A DNA stretch of 64,000 bases from Cephalotrichum gorgonifer (lineage: Eukaryota; Ascomycota; Sordariomycetes; Microascales; Microascaceae), in the NCBI GenBank assembly GCA_900312665.1, contig ONZQ02000016.1, positions 276,276 to 340,275 of the forward strand. Direction: 5' to 3'. This document shows positions 45,216 to 55,970 of this stretch, piece after piece (position 1 is the first letter of the stretch; each line of letters begins with the position of its first letter). The translations under genes and the position numbers were made by a program. The notes under the pieces were generated by a model, which was not told where the DNA came from, did not search any database, and saw nothing but the letters and a program-made list of their open reading frames with translations.

Positions 45216-47575
45216 AGATACTGTCAAAGGCGTAAACTAGGGATTAGTCTGACTAAATGTATTGTTTGATTTCCATCTCCACCATGCCTCCGTTTGCTAC
45301 AGGCGGTTCCTCTGCGCTAAAAGCAGTGCATCTTCATTCAAGTCCCCTAGTCCAATGCATCCCAACTTGAACGCCTGTCTCGACGTATCAATAGGTATTG
45401 ACATGGTGCAGGGCGGAACTGGGGCAGCAGATTCCCCGCAATCGCCAAAAAGTCTAATGACGAGGTTATCAAGTCAACGAGGGCCATGAAGGCATGGAAG
45501 AGCCCACTTGCGGAGAAGTGGTGGCCCCATGTTCGGGTGACTAAGAACCTCGCACGATATCATTCTGCTGGCGCTCAGCGAGCCCAGGGAGTTATTGATG
45601 ACTCTATAAAGACTAGGACGGTGCCTGACTTTGAGCTCTTCATCATTGAGATCACGGATTTCATCGCCAGGGTCGGGGGGACGTCATCCAGACCTTCTAA
45701 GGAGTGGTCCCGTTTGTGCTGCGTAATCTTCGCCTATCCTTAGTGGCTGCGGTCTTTATGAGACGACGTACAGCGTGGAATCTGGGACAGTACATGATGT
45801 GCTAGCCTGGAATATAGGGTAGTACATGAAGTACTAGAAAGCAGGATTCATGCGTTTGAGAAGTGGAACGAGAGGGAACGGGGAGGCTCGAAATACAGCA
45901 CGTCTACGTCCCCAGCAACGAGGAGGCCAAAGGGACGGGCACATGCTGCTCCCTGGTCGGGAATAGCCGGCCGGAGATGGCAGCCAGGAGCAACCCCTGC
46001 AGAGGGCGCATGGCGTGCATGGACACGGCCGGGCTGCATCCATTCAGGGGCCCGGAATAGGGGTTACCGGGAACCGGTGGAGGTGCCACATGGTGACCGA
46101 TCTAGAGGACCCGATAGACTGATACCGGGTATGTCCAAAATGGGTAATACAAATCTGGTATCCAGGAACATTAGGCGACTCACTAGTTGTGCGGCCAGGG
46201 GCGGAAGATTGATAGACATTGCAGACAGGAAGATCCCAGACTCAAGAAATCCGGGGTGGACTTTTTACGCCACTCCATGGCGCTCGATGGGATTTGCTTC
46301 ACCCGAACCGTATTCTTCGCTGCTGCCAATACCAACCATAGAGTCAGGCGTGGGAATCGCACCCCCAACTATGTCGGGTTGGTCCTAATCGAAGTATCCT
46401 GTAGTTCAGAGACTAGGATTGATAACTAACTGACTACTAGAGAGTGGAAGGAAACTTCTAGCTATAAGGTAAGGACCGTGGATTAAATACTCGTAGTTTC
46501 CTGGTAGCCGACTGGGCTGATGTTCCTACTGTCGCCTGGGTCGGGCGTCCTGGTCCAGTCTCCGGGGGTCCCTGGCTGTCCGTGGCCGACTGGGCCGACT
46601 TCCTCGAAGTCGCCCGGGAGGCTTCTGGGGCGCCTCCTTGACCAGGCCCGCAAATTCGGCCTCATGACCGCCGTCCATGGTCTCGCCTTCACAGTTCCAC
46701 TCATAGCACCAGCTCATTGAGATGATGTCACCGTCGGGACTATATAATTGCTATCGTTTAGTCGCCTCGTTCTCTCTTCTTGCGTTAAATGTCGAGGGAG
46801 GGGATAGCCAAGGGCAGGTAGCCCCACCCCAAGGTTCCTTACCTTGGAGCAGGATTTAATAGTGACCTTATCATTGCGGTGGCCTTAGAGTCTTCCAGGC
46901 AGCAAATACAGAGCTTCGCTATGGTATTAGCTCGAAAAATGGCATCTCCTGTTTATCCGAACAGGGAAACAAGTAGATCCGGGCGAGTGTGAGCCTCGGC
47001 CCCCGTGGTCCAACTACCCTACGACGCTGAGCTTCCATGTCCCGAGCTCAGACACATCGACGACTCGCGTCAGGTTGCTGATGACGAGCAGTGTGTCGCC
47101 CGCCTGAAACGTCTCATACCGCACATCCTGGGGGAGGCTAATCCGGAGTCCCTTCAGGTCTGCACCATGCCGCTAAGATCTGACGCCCGTACCTCGGATA
47201 GACCGGCTGTTTATTCTCCGGACATAGAGCATATATCCTACCCTTTCGGGCAATACCTCCGCAGCCGCCATCTACGTTTCAATGGCGTACCGTTTCGCCC
47301 TGATGCTAGCCGTCCATCTAGAACCCTGTCGACGCCGGAACGCCGATCTGCTACATGTTCGACAACGACACATGCCCAACTGGATTAACCCAATAGCAAC
47401 ATTCGATAAGAGCACGTAAAACAACTTAAGTCGGACAAGCATTCTAGTTTTCTTTCGTGCGTAAATACCAAGACTCATTTAGCCTGTGTGCTGAGAAACT
47501 TAAGGCAATCGCTACCTACTGGTAGAGCCTAGCGGACAAGTTCTATTACTTCAAGCTCTCGGATCAAATATCGGT
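45216..47575. other. Accessory region without a supported gene
   Basis: 2.3 kb. A frame from about 45380 to 45743 (plus; AEKWWPHVRVTKNLARYH) looks protein-like but I cannot name it. A duplicated element of about 33 bp (TGGAATnnnGGnnAGTACATGAnGTnCTAG) lies at 45774-45838. Frames at 46483-46720 and 47005-47388 are unrecognised. Confidence 0.4.
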
Positions 47576-49476
47576 CTATAACAATGTCCCTACAATCATC
47601 ACGAGTATCCCTATCTCACCAACCTCAGCCCTCCATTCTTCCCACTCCACCGAGCCAAGGACAACACAGTTATCGGTCAACTGTAGCTTCGTTAACACTC
47701 CTGTTTGAGAGAGCCCGTGCAAATTGGGCTCCTTGTTGCAGAGTTCGAATTCCGTTCGCCATTCGTCGATATTATTTGCATTCCACAGACTCGCATTGTT
47801 TGCCAGAGGTAAAAGAACGAATCCGCAAGTGGGATAAGAAGAAGCCTCAGTTGACATCTCAATTAAAATGTTGAGGATCTGAAAAATAAGCACCGTCCTT
47901 GTCGGTGGATCAGTATGAATTATCATCAAATAGCAACAATGCATTGGCAACGGTGCTCACCGTCTCCTTGATTCGTTGTAGATCCAATCCATCCAGGCTA
48001 TGCTTGGGTCATCGGGAAGACTCATCTGACGGATACCACCGGCGGATACTACTAGCGCATTGAATACAAGCTTCCGTGACAGTCAGAGGAGAGTGCATAT
48101 TATACTGCAGGAGAAACTGGCTTAACCCTCACTTACATTCACTGTGGTGAGAAGGGCGGCTTCGAAGCCGTGATTACCCACTGGCACCTCTTGGAGCCGC
48201 AGCAAAGAGTAGACGAGCAGGGCTTGGAAAGCAGCCAGGAGCTCCCATTTGTCGAACTCCGCATGCTAGCAACAGTTACTCTTAGATTCAAATTAACAAA
48301 AACTGGCACATACCTTGGAAAGTATTTTTTCTTGCTCGAGCTTGATCAGCCTCCATATAAGGTTCCTGTTTGAATCGGTTCGAGTTTTGAATAACTGGAC
48401 CAGGACCATGCACGTAAGTAGAGACTGCCCATCAAGGAAATATCAGTAAAAGGCCACTATTCAGAGAAATCTCTGAGTATCCAACGAGCGGACTATGATA
48501 GTTATGTTTCCACACTGGCGCCTTGCGATGCCGGATAATAAGCGTTTGAGGATATGAGCGTGAGGATGAGCATTAACTAACCTGTTGTATAGGCCCTACT
48601 CCAGTCTCAACCCAGGATAATTGCAAAGAGTTAATAAACGGCGGCAGAGCGGCTTTTCGGAGTATCATAAAAGGATACGATCGCAATATCTGCATTGCCA
48701 ACGATACCAGGGGGCTCTGGTTTGGCCTAGGAAAAGTCCGATGTTCAAAGAGCGAAGGGCAAGATAAGTCCCATGGTATGAAGGTAGATGTACCATTTTC
48801 AATCATGGCGGGTTCTTGACTGAAAGGATAAAGCAGCGAATCGATACTCTGGCCACCAGAAAGTGGAACCTCAGGCCCAAACATATCGAGGTCTCTGAGA
48901 CCAGCATCCCAGGTGTTTTCCGTTGACCATCCGAGGGAGACCGCGTGATTGGGAGATGCCTGTTGAAACGCGCTGGTTTTCAAGTTTTTAGATCGGCTGA
49001 ACCCTCTGGCGAGGGCCAGAGCGGTTGAGGTTGTGCTCCCATTGGGCTCCGACTTCTTGCGTGTGGAGTGAGTTGCACTAGCGGCTGAACCCACGTCGCC
49101 TCCACGAGACTCCACTTTTCGCCCTGCTACAGCAAACTCGCATTCGGCACTCCGCTCACGGCAACGAACGCAAGCTTCCGAACTAGTATCGTCAGGCACG
49201 ATGCAACGAGTTTTTGCCCGAACGCAGGCGGCGCAAGATCGCCTGCGAGATATGTTCGAGTTAGGAAGCTTGGAGCGACAGTAGTAGTAGTGTCGCTTGC
49301 GTGAGGACTCTAGCAAATAGATATTAGCGTGTGTTAAAAATAAGTATACCTAGTACTAGCTCTTTTATCGAGGTTCCAGACTTCTCCCTACCTTGAGCAA
49401 ATGTTTTCTTGCATAGCGGACAATGGCGGCTTGCTGTGTTGTTGCTGGAAGGTAGTCGTTCCTGCTCCTTGTGCAT
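47576..49476 (-). CDS. Transcription factor with C2H2-type finger plus Zn2Cys6 cluster
   Basis: Six exons, 49476-49392, 49309-48582, 48424-48314, 48265-48137, 48070-47961 and 47897-47576; all phases agree, 494 aa. The N-terminal finger spans the first intron: CPLCKKTF ... RKRHYYYC. Next is a fungal binuclear cluster, CAACVRAKTRC ... CVRCRERSAEC. The middle part is Ser-rich; the C-terminal half has the helical pattern of this TF class (DKWELLAAFQALLVYSLLRL, WMDWIYNESRRR, and the LPLANNASLWNA motif). Nuclear DNA-binding regulator. Proximity to the SDR genes suggests, but does not prove, that it controls them. Confidence 0.88.
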
Positions 49477-50029
49477 TTTAATGTTTTAGCTCATGATACT
49501 GTTCGATCTCGCAGCTCAGTGGTATTAGTATTAGGAAATGCACTTCGTCAAATTCATCTAGATTCTACGTAGTTGAAGGGGGGGTGAGGTGTCGTGTTTG
49601 CTCTTAAAAGTTTATTTCACGGAGATCCGTGCAACAGTTGGCTTATCAATCCTCATTCGTCAGCATGGCAAACTTCGTGTTTTGTCAGGAGCACAGGGCG
49701 CAGGACTGCGGGGCTCGGCCGAGGCTCATGCAGGTGTGAACCTGGACGGGGAATGTGGCGGATCGCCTGCTGTGAGCAGCTGCAGTGTAAGGCATGCAAA
49801 ATTGGCCATACTATATGGTATTCTAGGTAGACTTCTCTCGTTAACTACATTGCGAACCACCTTAAAGTCCCATAGAGTCTTAATCATATATTCGCAATCT
49901 CGTAAATCTTCTAGATAATAAAGGCTCTATCACAGTCAATATGCCACTATACGAAAAATAGACTTCGATATTCTTACAGCCATATAGTCTCCCCCCAGGC
50001 TAGTCATGAGCTTCGATAGTAGTAATGCC
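49477..50029. other. Intergenic, TF promoter side
   Basis: About 550 bp between the transcription factor start and the 3' end of SDR-1. Nothing else seen. Confidence 0.45.
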
Positions 50030-50844
50030 TCACGCGAGAGGCGTATATATGGTATCGAACTTCTTGTATCCCACGTCCTTGACGAATGTCTGCAGCCATG
50101 GACCCTGTGTCTTGCCGTGAGCCAGCTCCCAGTAGAGATTCGCATGTGCGTCACCATCAATGCGGTATTTGGGCGACCCGTCCGGCTTCCGCTCGTCGGC
50201 ATAGTAGAATCTTCACGTCGTTAATCTCCCACACGCGAATTCCCGAAGCGGATTGGGTGGCTCACTTGTATCCCTGGTCTCTATACGCGTCTGCGGCGGC
50301 CCAAATCATGTGAGCAGCGCCCGACTTGCCGACCCCCTGGGAGAGAAATCTCGGGAGGATGGAGACGTTCAGGACATTGCCGGTGTAGATGAAGGTGCGC
50401 GCGTCCGACGCTGGAAGCTGTGCAAAGCCTGAGACGGCCTGTTGCGCGGCAACGAAGGCACTGTGGATGTTGACGGTCGCATCACGACTCAAATCGGCCA
50501 AGGAGAGGGCGAAGGGGTCGTGTGCGGGGGTGAAGGTCACGGAGCTGACTGCGGACGCGTCTGTCAGCCGGCAACGTCACTGTAGGGGACGAAGGCATAC
50601 CGTTGTAGACGACAACACTGGGGATGCCGAATACCTCCTTTACCTTGGTAAAGGCATTGACCACATCGTCGGTCTTGGTGAAGTCGCTCGGGATGTTTAG
50701 TTGCACGTCACTGCTATCGGCCGCCTTTACGGAGCGGGCGGCGAGGCCGACCTTGAAGCCCTTGGAGGCAAAGGCGCGGGCGACGGCATGGCCAATATTG
50801 GGGCCGGCGCCGAGGATGAGGACGACGGGGGATTTAGCGGCCAT
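50030..50844 (-). CDS. SDR-fold oxidoreductase, atypical, paralog 1
   Basis: Three exons, 50844-50601, 50548-50266 and 50210-50030, 235 aa. The Rossmann start VVLILGAGPNIGHAVA (GxGxxxG type) and a basic patch after the second strand (LAARS) suggest NADP. The fourth-strand region reads VVVYN instead of NNAG, and the sixth GNVLN. The segment GVGKSGAAHMI keeps the SDR lysine, but the residue four before it is Gln, not the catalytic Tyr. The last exon has FYYADERKPDG and QGPWLQTFV. Same intron positions and phases as the gene at 54350-55188. A TATATATA lies about 100 bp upstream. Substrate unknown. Confidence 0.88.
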
Positions 50845-50945
50845 TATTTGACGCTGGGTAGACTCAGTATAAGTTTCTCAAGTATGCTATGCCTGCGAGT
50901 GTGTTGTGCTTGGTCGTGCCTCAAAAGGAGAGAAGCAATTCCCGC

Positions 50946-50953
50946 TATATATA
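50946..50953 (-). promoter_or_regulatory. TATA box of SDR paralog 1
   Basis: TATATATA 102 bp upstream of the SDR-1 ATG; its paralog has the same motif at 107 bp. Confidence 0.55.
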
Positions 50954-52297
50954 GTCAAGTATAGTGATATACAGCTCGTTCGTATGTTCGCCTAGGCTAC
51001 ATTACAAACAGACCCCTATTTTGACTTATGCGATGGCTGGAGCGAAAACAACGAACACGGATTTCCGTGAAGACAAAAACGGAGATTTTCAAAGATCCTG
51101 CGAACAGGATGTTTATAAGCATAGGACATTTATAATCCAGATTCAGAATTTATAATATTAACAATCATTCTCCAGCTCGGGGCTTTTGCACCCTGCAATT
51201 ACGCACATGGCTGGACTTGCTGGTTCCCACACGTGCTCCTTCTTCGGCAAGGGCGCCTACGACGGCTATTTTTGGGTATGGCATAGCTCTCTATTCAACA
51301 ACTAATTATCTTCGGATCGCCAACGGATTTTACTACAACTGTATTTTCGAGTAGGGATACGAAGAAAAATGGTAGTAGTCTTGAGAAACTGCCTTTACCA
51401 AGCTTGTTTCTAACCAGTACAACCACTCAACCAGGCGATCTTTTCGGCACTAATCCATTCAATACCAGTGCGACCACTCAACCGGGCAGTCTTTTTGTCA
51501 ACACTAATGTATTCAAGACTAGTGCGAATACTGCTCTATGCGAAAATATTCAGAACGACGCAGACGCTTTCAAATTGCCCATAGCGGCAACAGAGAGGAT
51601 CAATGACTGTGCGCACACCTCGCGAGGCTCCAAGCGCAAGATCGATGCCATAGTGTGCAACTGTATCCTCGCTGGCGATGGCAGTCCATCCAAGAGGAAA
51701 CGAGATTTCATATCAGCATTCACGACGGCTGAAAGAAAAGAAAGAGAGAGCGAGATTTGATTAGCCATCCCAGAAAACTGACGAGTTACAAGTGACGCTA
51801 CCATGTCATTACCGTGTGAGACTGCAGCACTTCGCTTGATTTTGACCTTGTCTGAGAGATCCCAAGAGCTGCATCTTCGAAGCAGGCGAGGGACATATTA
51901 GCATGCCGAGGGAGAAGTAAACTAAGGAAGGCCTGCCGCGATCATAATGCATTGCTTAGTCTTAGCTCGTCGAAATCTAGATACATTGCAAAACCATTCA
52001 CAACCCATACAAAGTCAAAGTAAGTCAAACAAAACAAGGGGAAAACACAAGAATGAGATGTATATAGAGAAGAGGCAAAAGTGCAAAAAGAACATACAAC
52101 ACCGGGGACTCGCGCGCTTCTCCATTTTCCCACCTTCACCCTCGGTTCTCTCCCCACCAACAGACCGCCTGCCAAACGATCTCGATGATGGCTGATAGAC
52201 TGGAAGTAGCATGGCTGTGCCCAGCTAGCAGTACCGGACATGTCAATCGTAGGCGCTCAGAATAATCGAATGGAGCGCCCTGCCGATCGTAGCTGCA
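50954..52297. other. Intergenic with short tandem repeats, no gene called
   Basis: 1.3 kb. A plus-strand frame (about 51340-51760) is Thr/Asn/Phe-rich (TQPGDLFGTNPFNTS) without an ATG in a good position; it reflects a tandem repeat at 51410-51545 and may be a decayed FG-type repeat protein. Confidence 0.4.
51410..51545. repeat. Imperfect 54-57 bp tandem repeat
   Basis: Unit beginning AGTRCRACCACTCAACCNGG and continuing to ATTCAANAC occurs twice, plus a partial third copy (AGTGCGAATACTGCT). Confidence 0.65.
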
Positions 52298-53041
52298 TCA
52301 GAGCTGCGCAAGGCCGCCGTCGACAGCGACCTCGCTGGCGGTCATGAAACTGCTGTCGGGCGACGCGAGAAAGGCAGCCGCCGCCCCGATCTCCGCCGGA
52401 TCGGCCATGCGCTGGAGCGGATTCATCGCGGCGAAGGCCTTCATGCCCTCCTGGCCCAGCGCTTCCTTGGCGAGTTCGGTCGCAGTCGGCCCGGGCGACA
52501 GCACGTTGACCCGGATGCCCGTGCCCTTCAGGTCCTCCGCCCAGGTCCGCGCGAGGTTGCGCACCGCCGCCTTGCTCGCGCTGTAGGCGCTGAAGGCCGG
52601 GGAGCCCGTGGTGCCGGCGCTCGACCCGGTCAGGATGATCGAACCGCCCTCGCCCATCAGTGGCAGCGCCTTCTGGACCGTGAAGATGGAGCCCTTTACG
52701 TTGATGTCGAAGACTTCGTCAACGTGTTCGGGGGTGATCTCGCCGAGCGCGAGCTGGCTCCCCGCCCCGGCATTGGCGAAGACGATGTCGACGGTTCCAC
52801 GCTCGGCCTTCACCGCTGCGTAGAGTCGGTCGAGGTCGGCCAGATCGGAGACGGAGCCCTTCACCGCGCGGGAATTGGGCCCAAGGCTGGCCACGGCGGC
52901 GTCGAGCGCTTCCTGCCGGCGGCCGAAGATGAAGACGAAGGCGCCCTCGTCGATGAAACGCTTTGCTGCGGCGAGGCCGATACCGGTAGCGCCGCCAGTA
53001 ATCACAGCGGTCTTTCCGCTCAGTCTAGTCATGTTGTACAT
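52298..53041 (-). CDS. Classical SDR oxidoreductase, bacterial-like
   Basis: Intronless, 247 aa. Complete classical SDR: cofactor motif TGGATGIG, FGRRQEALDAA (an Arg pair after the second strand, NADP preference), FANAGAG, the Ser of LTGSSAG, the YSASK catalytic pair, the PG motif LSPGPTATE, and the C-terminal ASEVAVDGGLAQL. Length, sequence style and GC-rich codons differ from the multi-exon, AT-richer neighbours and resemble proteobacterial SDRs. ATG 53041 is followed in frame by another at 53032 (MTRLSGKT), the likelier start by homology. TATATATA at 53215-53222. Horizontal transfer is inferred. Confidence 0.9.
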   Translation of the reverse strand: MYNMTRLSGKTAVITGGATGIGLAAAKRFIDEGAFVFIFGRRQEALDAAVASLGPNSRAVKGSVSDLADLDRLYAAVKAERGTVDIVFANAGAGSQLALGEITPEHVDEVFDINVKGSIFTVQKALPLMGEGGSIILTGSSAGTTGSPAFSAYSASKAAVRNLARTWAEDLKGTGIRVNVLSPGPTATELAKEALGQEGMKAFAAMNPLQRMADPAEIGAAAAFLASPDSSFMTASEVAVDGGLAQL

Positions 53042-53599
53042 GTTTTGGGGAGTTGCGCGGAAGCTGGGAGTGCCTGGTTGGGGACGGGTATAGTATGTGC
53101 GTTTTGGTAAGGTTGAAAGGATGTCTGCTTGATTGAAGGTGACGACGCGAGAAAGTTAGTTATAGCTGTTTGTGGTCTGAATAGTATTTGACAATGGAAG
53201 AGGACTTGTCCATTTATATATACTTTTACCGTTCATCATATACACAATAACATGCTGAAATCCCATCGGAGGAGGACATTTCTAATCGGGTGTCGTCATG
53301 GATGCTTTGCAATCTCATCCTCTTGATCCTGGGAGCTCCGGGTCGGAGACTCAACAATGTCTGGGAGCATATGGGCTGACAAAAGGAGGCAATGGCCAAT
53401 CCCCTAGGCACCCCTGCGGAATACCATACCACGTACCCGTGCCGCACACCCGCATAGGGGGTCCGTGGGACGGGTACCCCTGAACCCCGATTACAACGCA
53501 GGCAAGAGTACCACCACGTACCACCACACCCACTTCCTCTGACGTGCAGCGAAGAGAAGATCATTGATATATAAGCCAAACATTACCAAGCATATCTAT
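53042..53599. other. Upstream region of the bacterial-like SDR
   Basis: About 560 bp, TATA box at 53215-53222. No other gene. Confidence 0.45.
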
Positions 53600-54045
53600 G
53601 GTGAATTGTTTCGACATTTGCCATCGACCGAAGCCGCGCTGCAGGTTCTTGATGGCCATTCAAGCTCTGTCAACCCAGTCGCCTTTCCCCCTAAAGGCAA
53701 ACAGGTCGCGTCCTGTTCACAGAACAATTACAGTACGACTGTGGAATGCCGTGAAAGCCGCGCCGCTGCAGGTTCCCAAGGGCAATTTCACCTTCTCTCC
53801 TAGTAGTAAATAGATTACGTCCGGCCCTCTGAATACGACACTATGGGTGTACGCTGCTGTAATAGGTGCGCCACTGTAGGTTCCCAAGGGCCAATTAGAC
53901 TAGGTCGACACAGTCAGTCACCTTCTCTCCTGACGACAACACGTTGCGTCTCCGCACGCGGGATAATATAGTACGGCTGTACAATACCGCAACAGGCGCG
54001 CAGCTGCAGGTTCTCGAGGGTCACTCAAGCTGTAATAGATATTTT
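53600..54045 (+). pseudogene. Decayed WD40-repeat fragment
   Basis: The repeat signature LQVLDGHSSSVNPVAF and KGKQVAS, then TVRLWNAVKAAPLQV in a shifted frame, is typical of fungal NACHT-WD40 proteins. The DNA unit CAGGTTCYYRAGGGYCA recurs at about 53641, 53768, 53876 and 54007 (roughly one WD repeat apart) with stops and indels between. No start or flanking domains remain. Confidence 0.65.
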
Positions 54046-54349
54046 TTTCCGGCGATCAACATATCAAGGAGCTGTCAAAATGGGATTTAAACGGCCGTGA
54101 AATCAAAAACGCAATCCAGACTGTCAACTCTTGGTCTGACGCAAAGGGCAACCTTATGAGTTGAGCTGATTACAGTGGAATCCGAGTCACGGCGCCAAAA
54201 CACGACGAAGAGAGCTGGTGCGGACGATGCCCTACATGATTGATAAACAAGCAAATATGAATTTCAAATGCCGAAAGTTGTAGCCAAAAGGAAATTACAG
54301 TACCAAGCAAGTATCAAGAAGTTTACAGTCTTTCGAGCCTTTGCAACCG
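54046..54349. other. No gene seen
   Basis: Spacer between the WD40 debris and the 3' end of SDR paralog 2. Confidence 0.45.
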
Positions 54350-55188
54350 TCAAGCCGCCGGGAACTTCTTGTACCCCACACCCTTGACAAAAGTATGGAA
54401 CCATGGTCCCTGTGACTTTCCCTCCGCGAGTGCCACATACTGCTCTCCATGGGCTGCTCCATCAATGGAATAAGCAGCCTGTCCATCAGCCTTGCGCTCA
54501 TCGGCATAGTAGAACCTATAAACAGGGTCAACATTAAATCTCCAAGATATCGGAGGTGGTAGGAAAAATCAAACGTACTTGTAGCCCTTGTCCGCATACG
54601 CGGCAGCAGCAGACTGAATCATGTGCGCAGTCGCAGACTTGCCAACCCCACCGAGCATGAGCGGCGCCAGGATCGTGGTGTTCAGCACGTTCCCGGTAAA
54701 GATGAAGGTTGTCGGTGCAGAGGCAGGGAGCTGCTCAAAGGCGAGGACGGCCTGTTGAGCCGCGACAAAGGCGCTGGTTGTGTTGATGTTCAAGGCTTGA
54801 GTAAAGTCCGCCAGTGTAGCCGAGAGTGGGCTGTTTGGGGGATTGGCCTTTCCGGCTGAGGCTTTTTGGGAGGAACCAAAGTGTGAGTAAAGATATCCGT
54901 CTGAACTCCTATCATAAGTGAGATGAAGGATTATTACTCACCATTGTAGACAACTACACTTGGGACACCCAGCGAGCTCTTTAGTTTCGAAAAGGCGTTG
55001 ACGATGGAGTTGGGATCGGAAAAGTCACTTGGGAGGTAGACCTGCTCCGCCGTATTGTCGGATTCCTTGACGCTTCTGGCTGCGAGGGCAATTCTGTAAC
55101 CTTTGCTTCGGAAAGCATCAGCTACATGCTGGCCAACGTTTGAGCCTGCGCCCAGGATGAGGACAATTGGGGATGCTTTGGACATCAT
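54350..55188 (-). CDS. SDR-fold oxidoreductase, atypical, paralog 2
   Basis: Three exons, 55188-54942, 54855-54579 and 54515-54350, 229 aa, with intron positions and phases identical to the gene at 50030-50844. Rossmann start IVLILGAGSNVGQHVA; VVVYNG; SAFVAAQQAVLAF; FTGNVLNTTIL; GVGKSATAHMI, with Gly where the catalytic Tyr would be; FYYADERKADG; GPWFHTFVKGVGYKKF. Clearly a duplicate of paralog 1, diverged over the whole length. It is transcribed away from the seven-exon NAD(P)-binding gene across a repeat-bearing promoter; TATATATA at 55295-55302. MSKASP may be the true start (second Met, 55185). Confidence 0.88.
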
Positions 55189-55970
55189 GATGGTCTGGGT
55201 GGGATGATGTCGAATGTTGATGATGTTGAATAAGTGTGAAGTGTGGTGTTCGTTCTATTTCAACTGCAATTGATTTACAAAGTGGCTTACCTTCTATATA
55301 TATTCCATGGCTGTAGCATCTTGATTTGTTTATTTTTGCCATAGAGGATCAAGATTCATCAAGCTGGTGGCAGCTCCGCGTGCATCACAGAATCAACATT
55401 TCAAATCAAGACACGCCGACAAAGGCTTCCAATCTAATCTTGATAGCCATGATTGATTAGGCTGAGGGCAACTCGGCATGCATGGATGCAACCAGAACAA
55501 AAGTCCGCCTACTCAACTAATCAGAAAAACTTATAAAAATCACAGTATTAACATTCAAGGTACGCTGACAAACACAACTTCCAATCGAAACTCGATACCT
55601 AAAGCAGTCATACAGTGTGCTCTTGTACCTTATTGATTAGTCCGAGGGTAACCCTGCATGCATGCATGCAACTACAGCAAAGTCTGGCTATTCAACCAAT
55701 CAGAACAGATTATAAATTACAGGATTAACATTTCGAATCAACATTGGCTGACAAAAGCTCCAACACTGAATCTAACTCCTATTGATATCAGAAAACACCA
55801 CGTATCACAATGAATCGGTACCGTAGGAACAAGGTATTTAAAGGAACTAGATCCCAAGAATCTGGACCTACTGAATTCTTTAAAACAGAGTCAAGTGTCC
55901 ATTTATTCCAACATCCAGCAACTTAGCACCACACACTTCACATCAATCCATCATCAAATCATCATACAAC
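55189..55970. promoter_or_regulatory. Divergent promoter between SDR-2 and the NAD(P)-binding gene
   Basis: 782 bp. Contains a TATA box for SDR-2 (55295-55302), a TATTTAAAG element near 55836 for the plus-strand gene, and the tandem repeat described separately, with CCAAT, TTGATTAG and GCATGCATG motifs in matching positions of each unit. Confidence 0.6.
55391..55785. repeat. 160-175 bp promoter tandem repeat, two and a half copies
   Basis: Units start at about 55391, 55549 and 55724. Shared blocks in order: AACATT, GCTGACAAA, TTCCAATC, TTGATTAG, GAGGG-AA, GCATGCATG, CAA-AGTC-GCCTA/GGCTA, TTCAAC-AATCAGAA, TTATAAA. The third unit stops after the first blocks. Confidence 0.78.

Noticed and set aside
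45380..45743. Protein-like frame with AEKWWPHVRVTKNLARYH
   Set aside because: Could not be tied to any family and has no clear start; mentioned only in the region entry.
46483..46720. Possible retrotransposon gag-like frame
   Set aside because: No zinc knuckle, no LTRs or reverse-transcriptase motifs nearby.
51340..51760. Nucleoporin FG-repeat protein
   Set aside because: Only two to three imperfect repeats, no ATG in place, tail unrelated.
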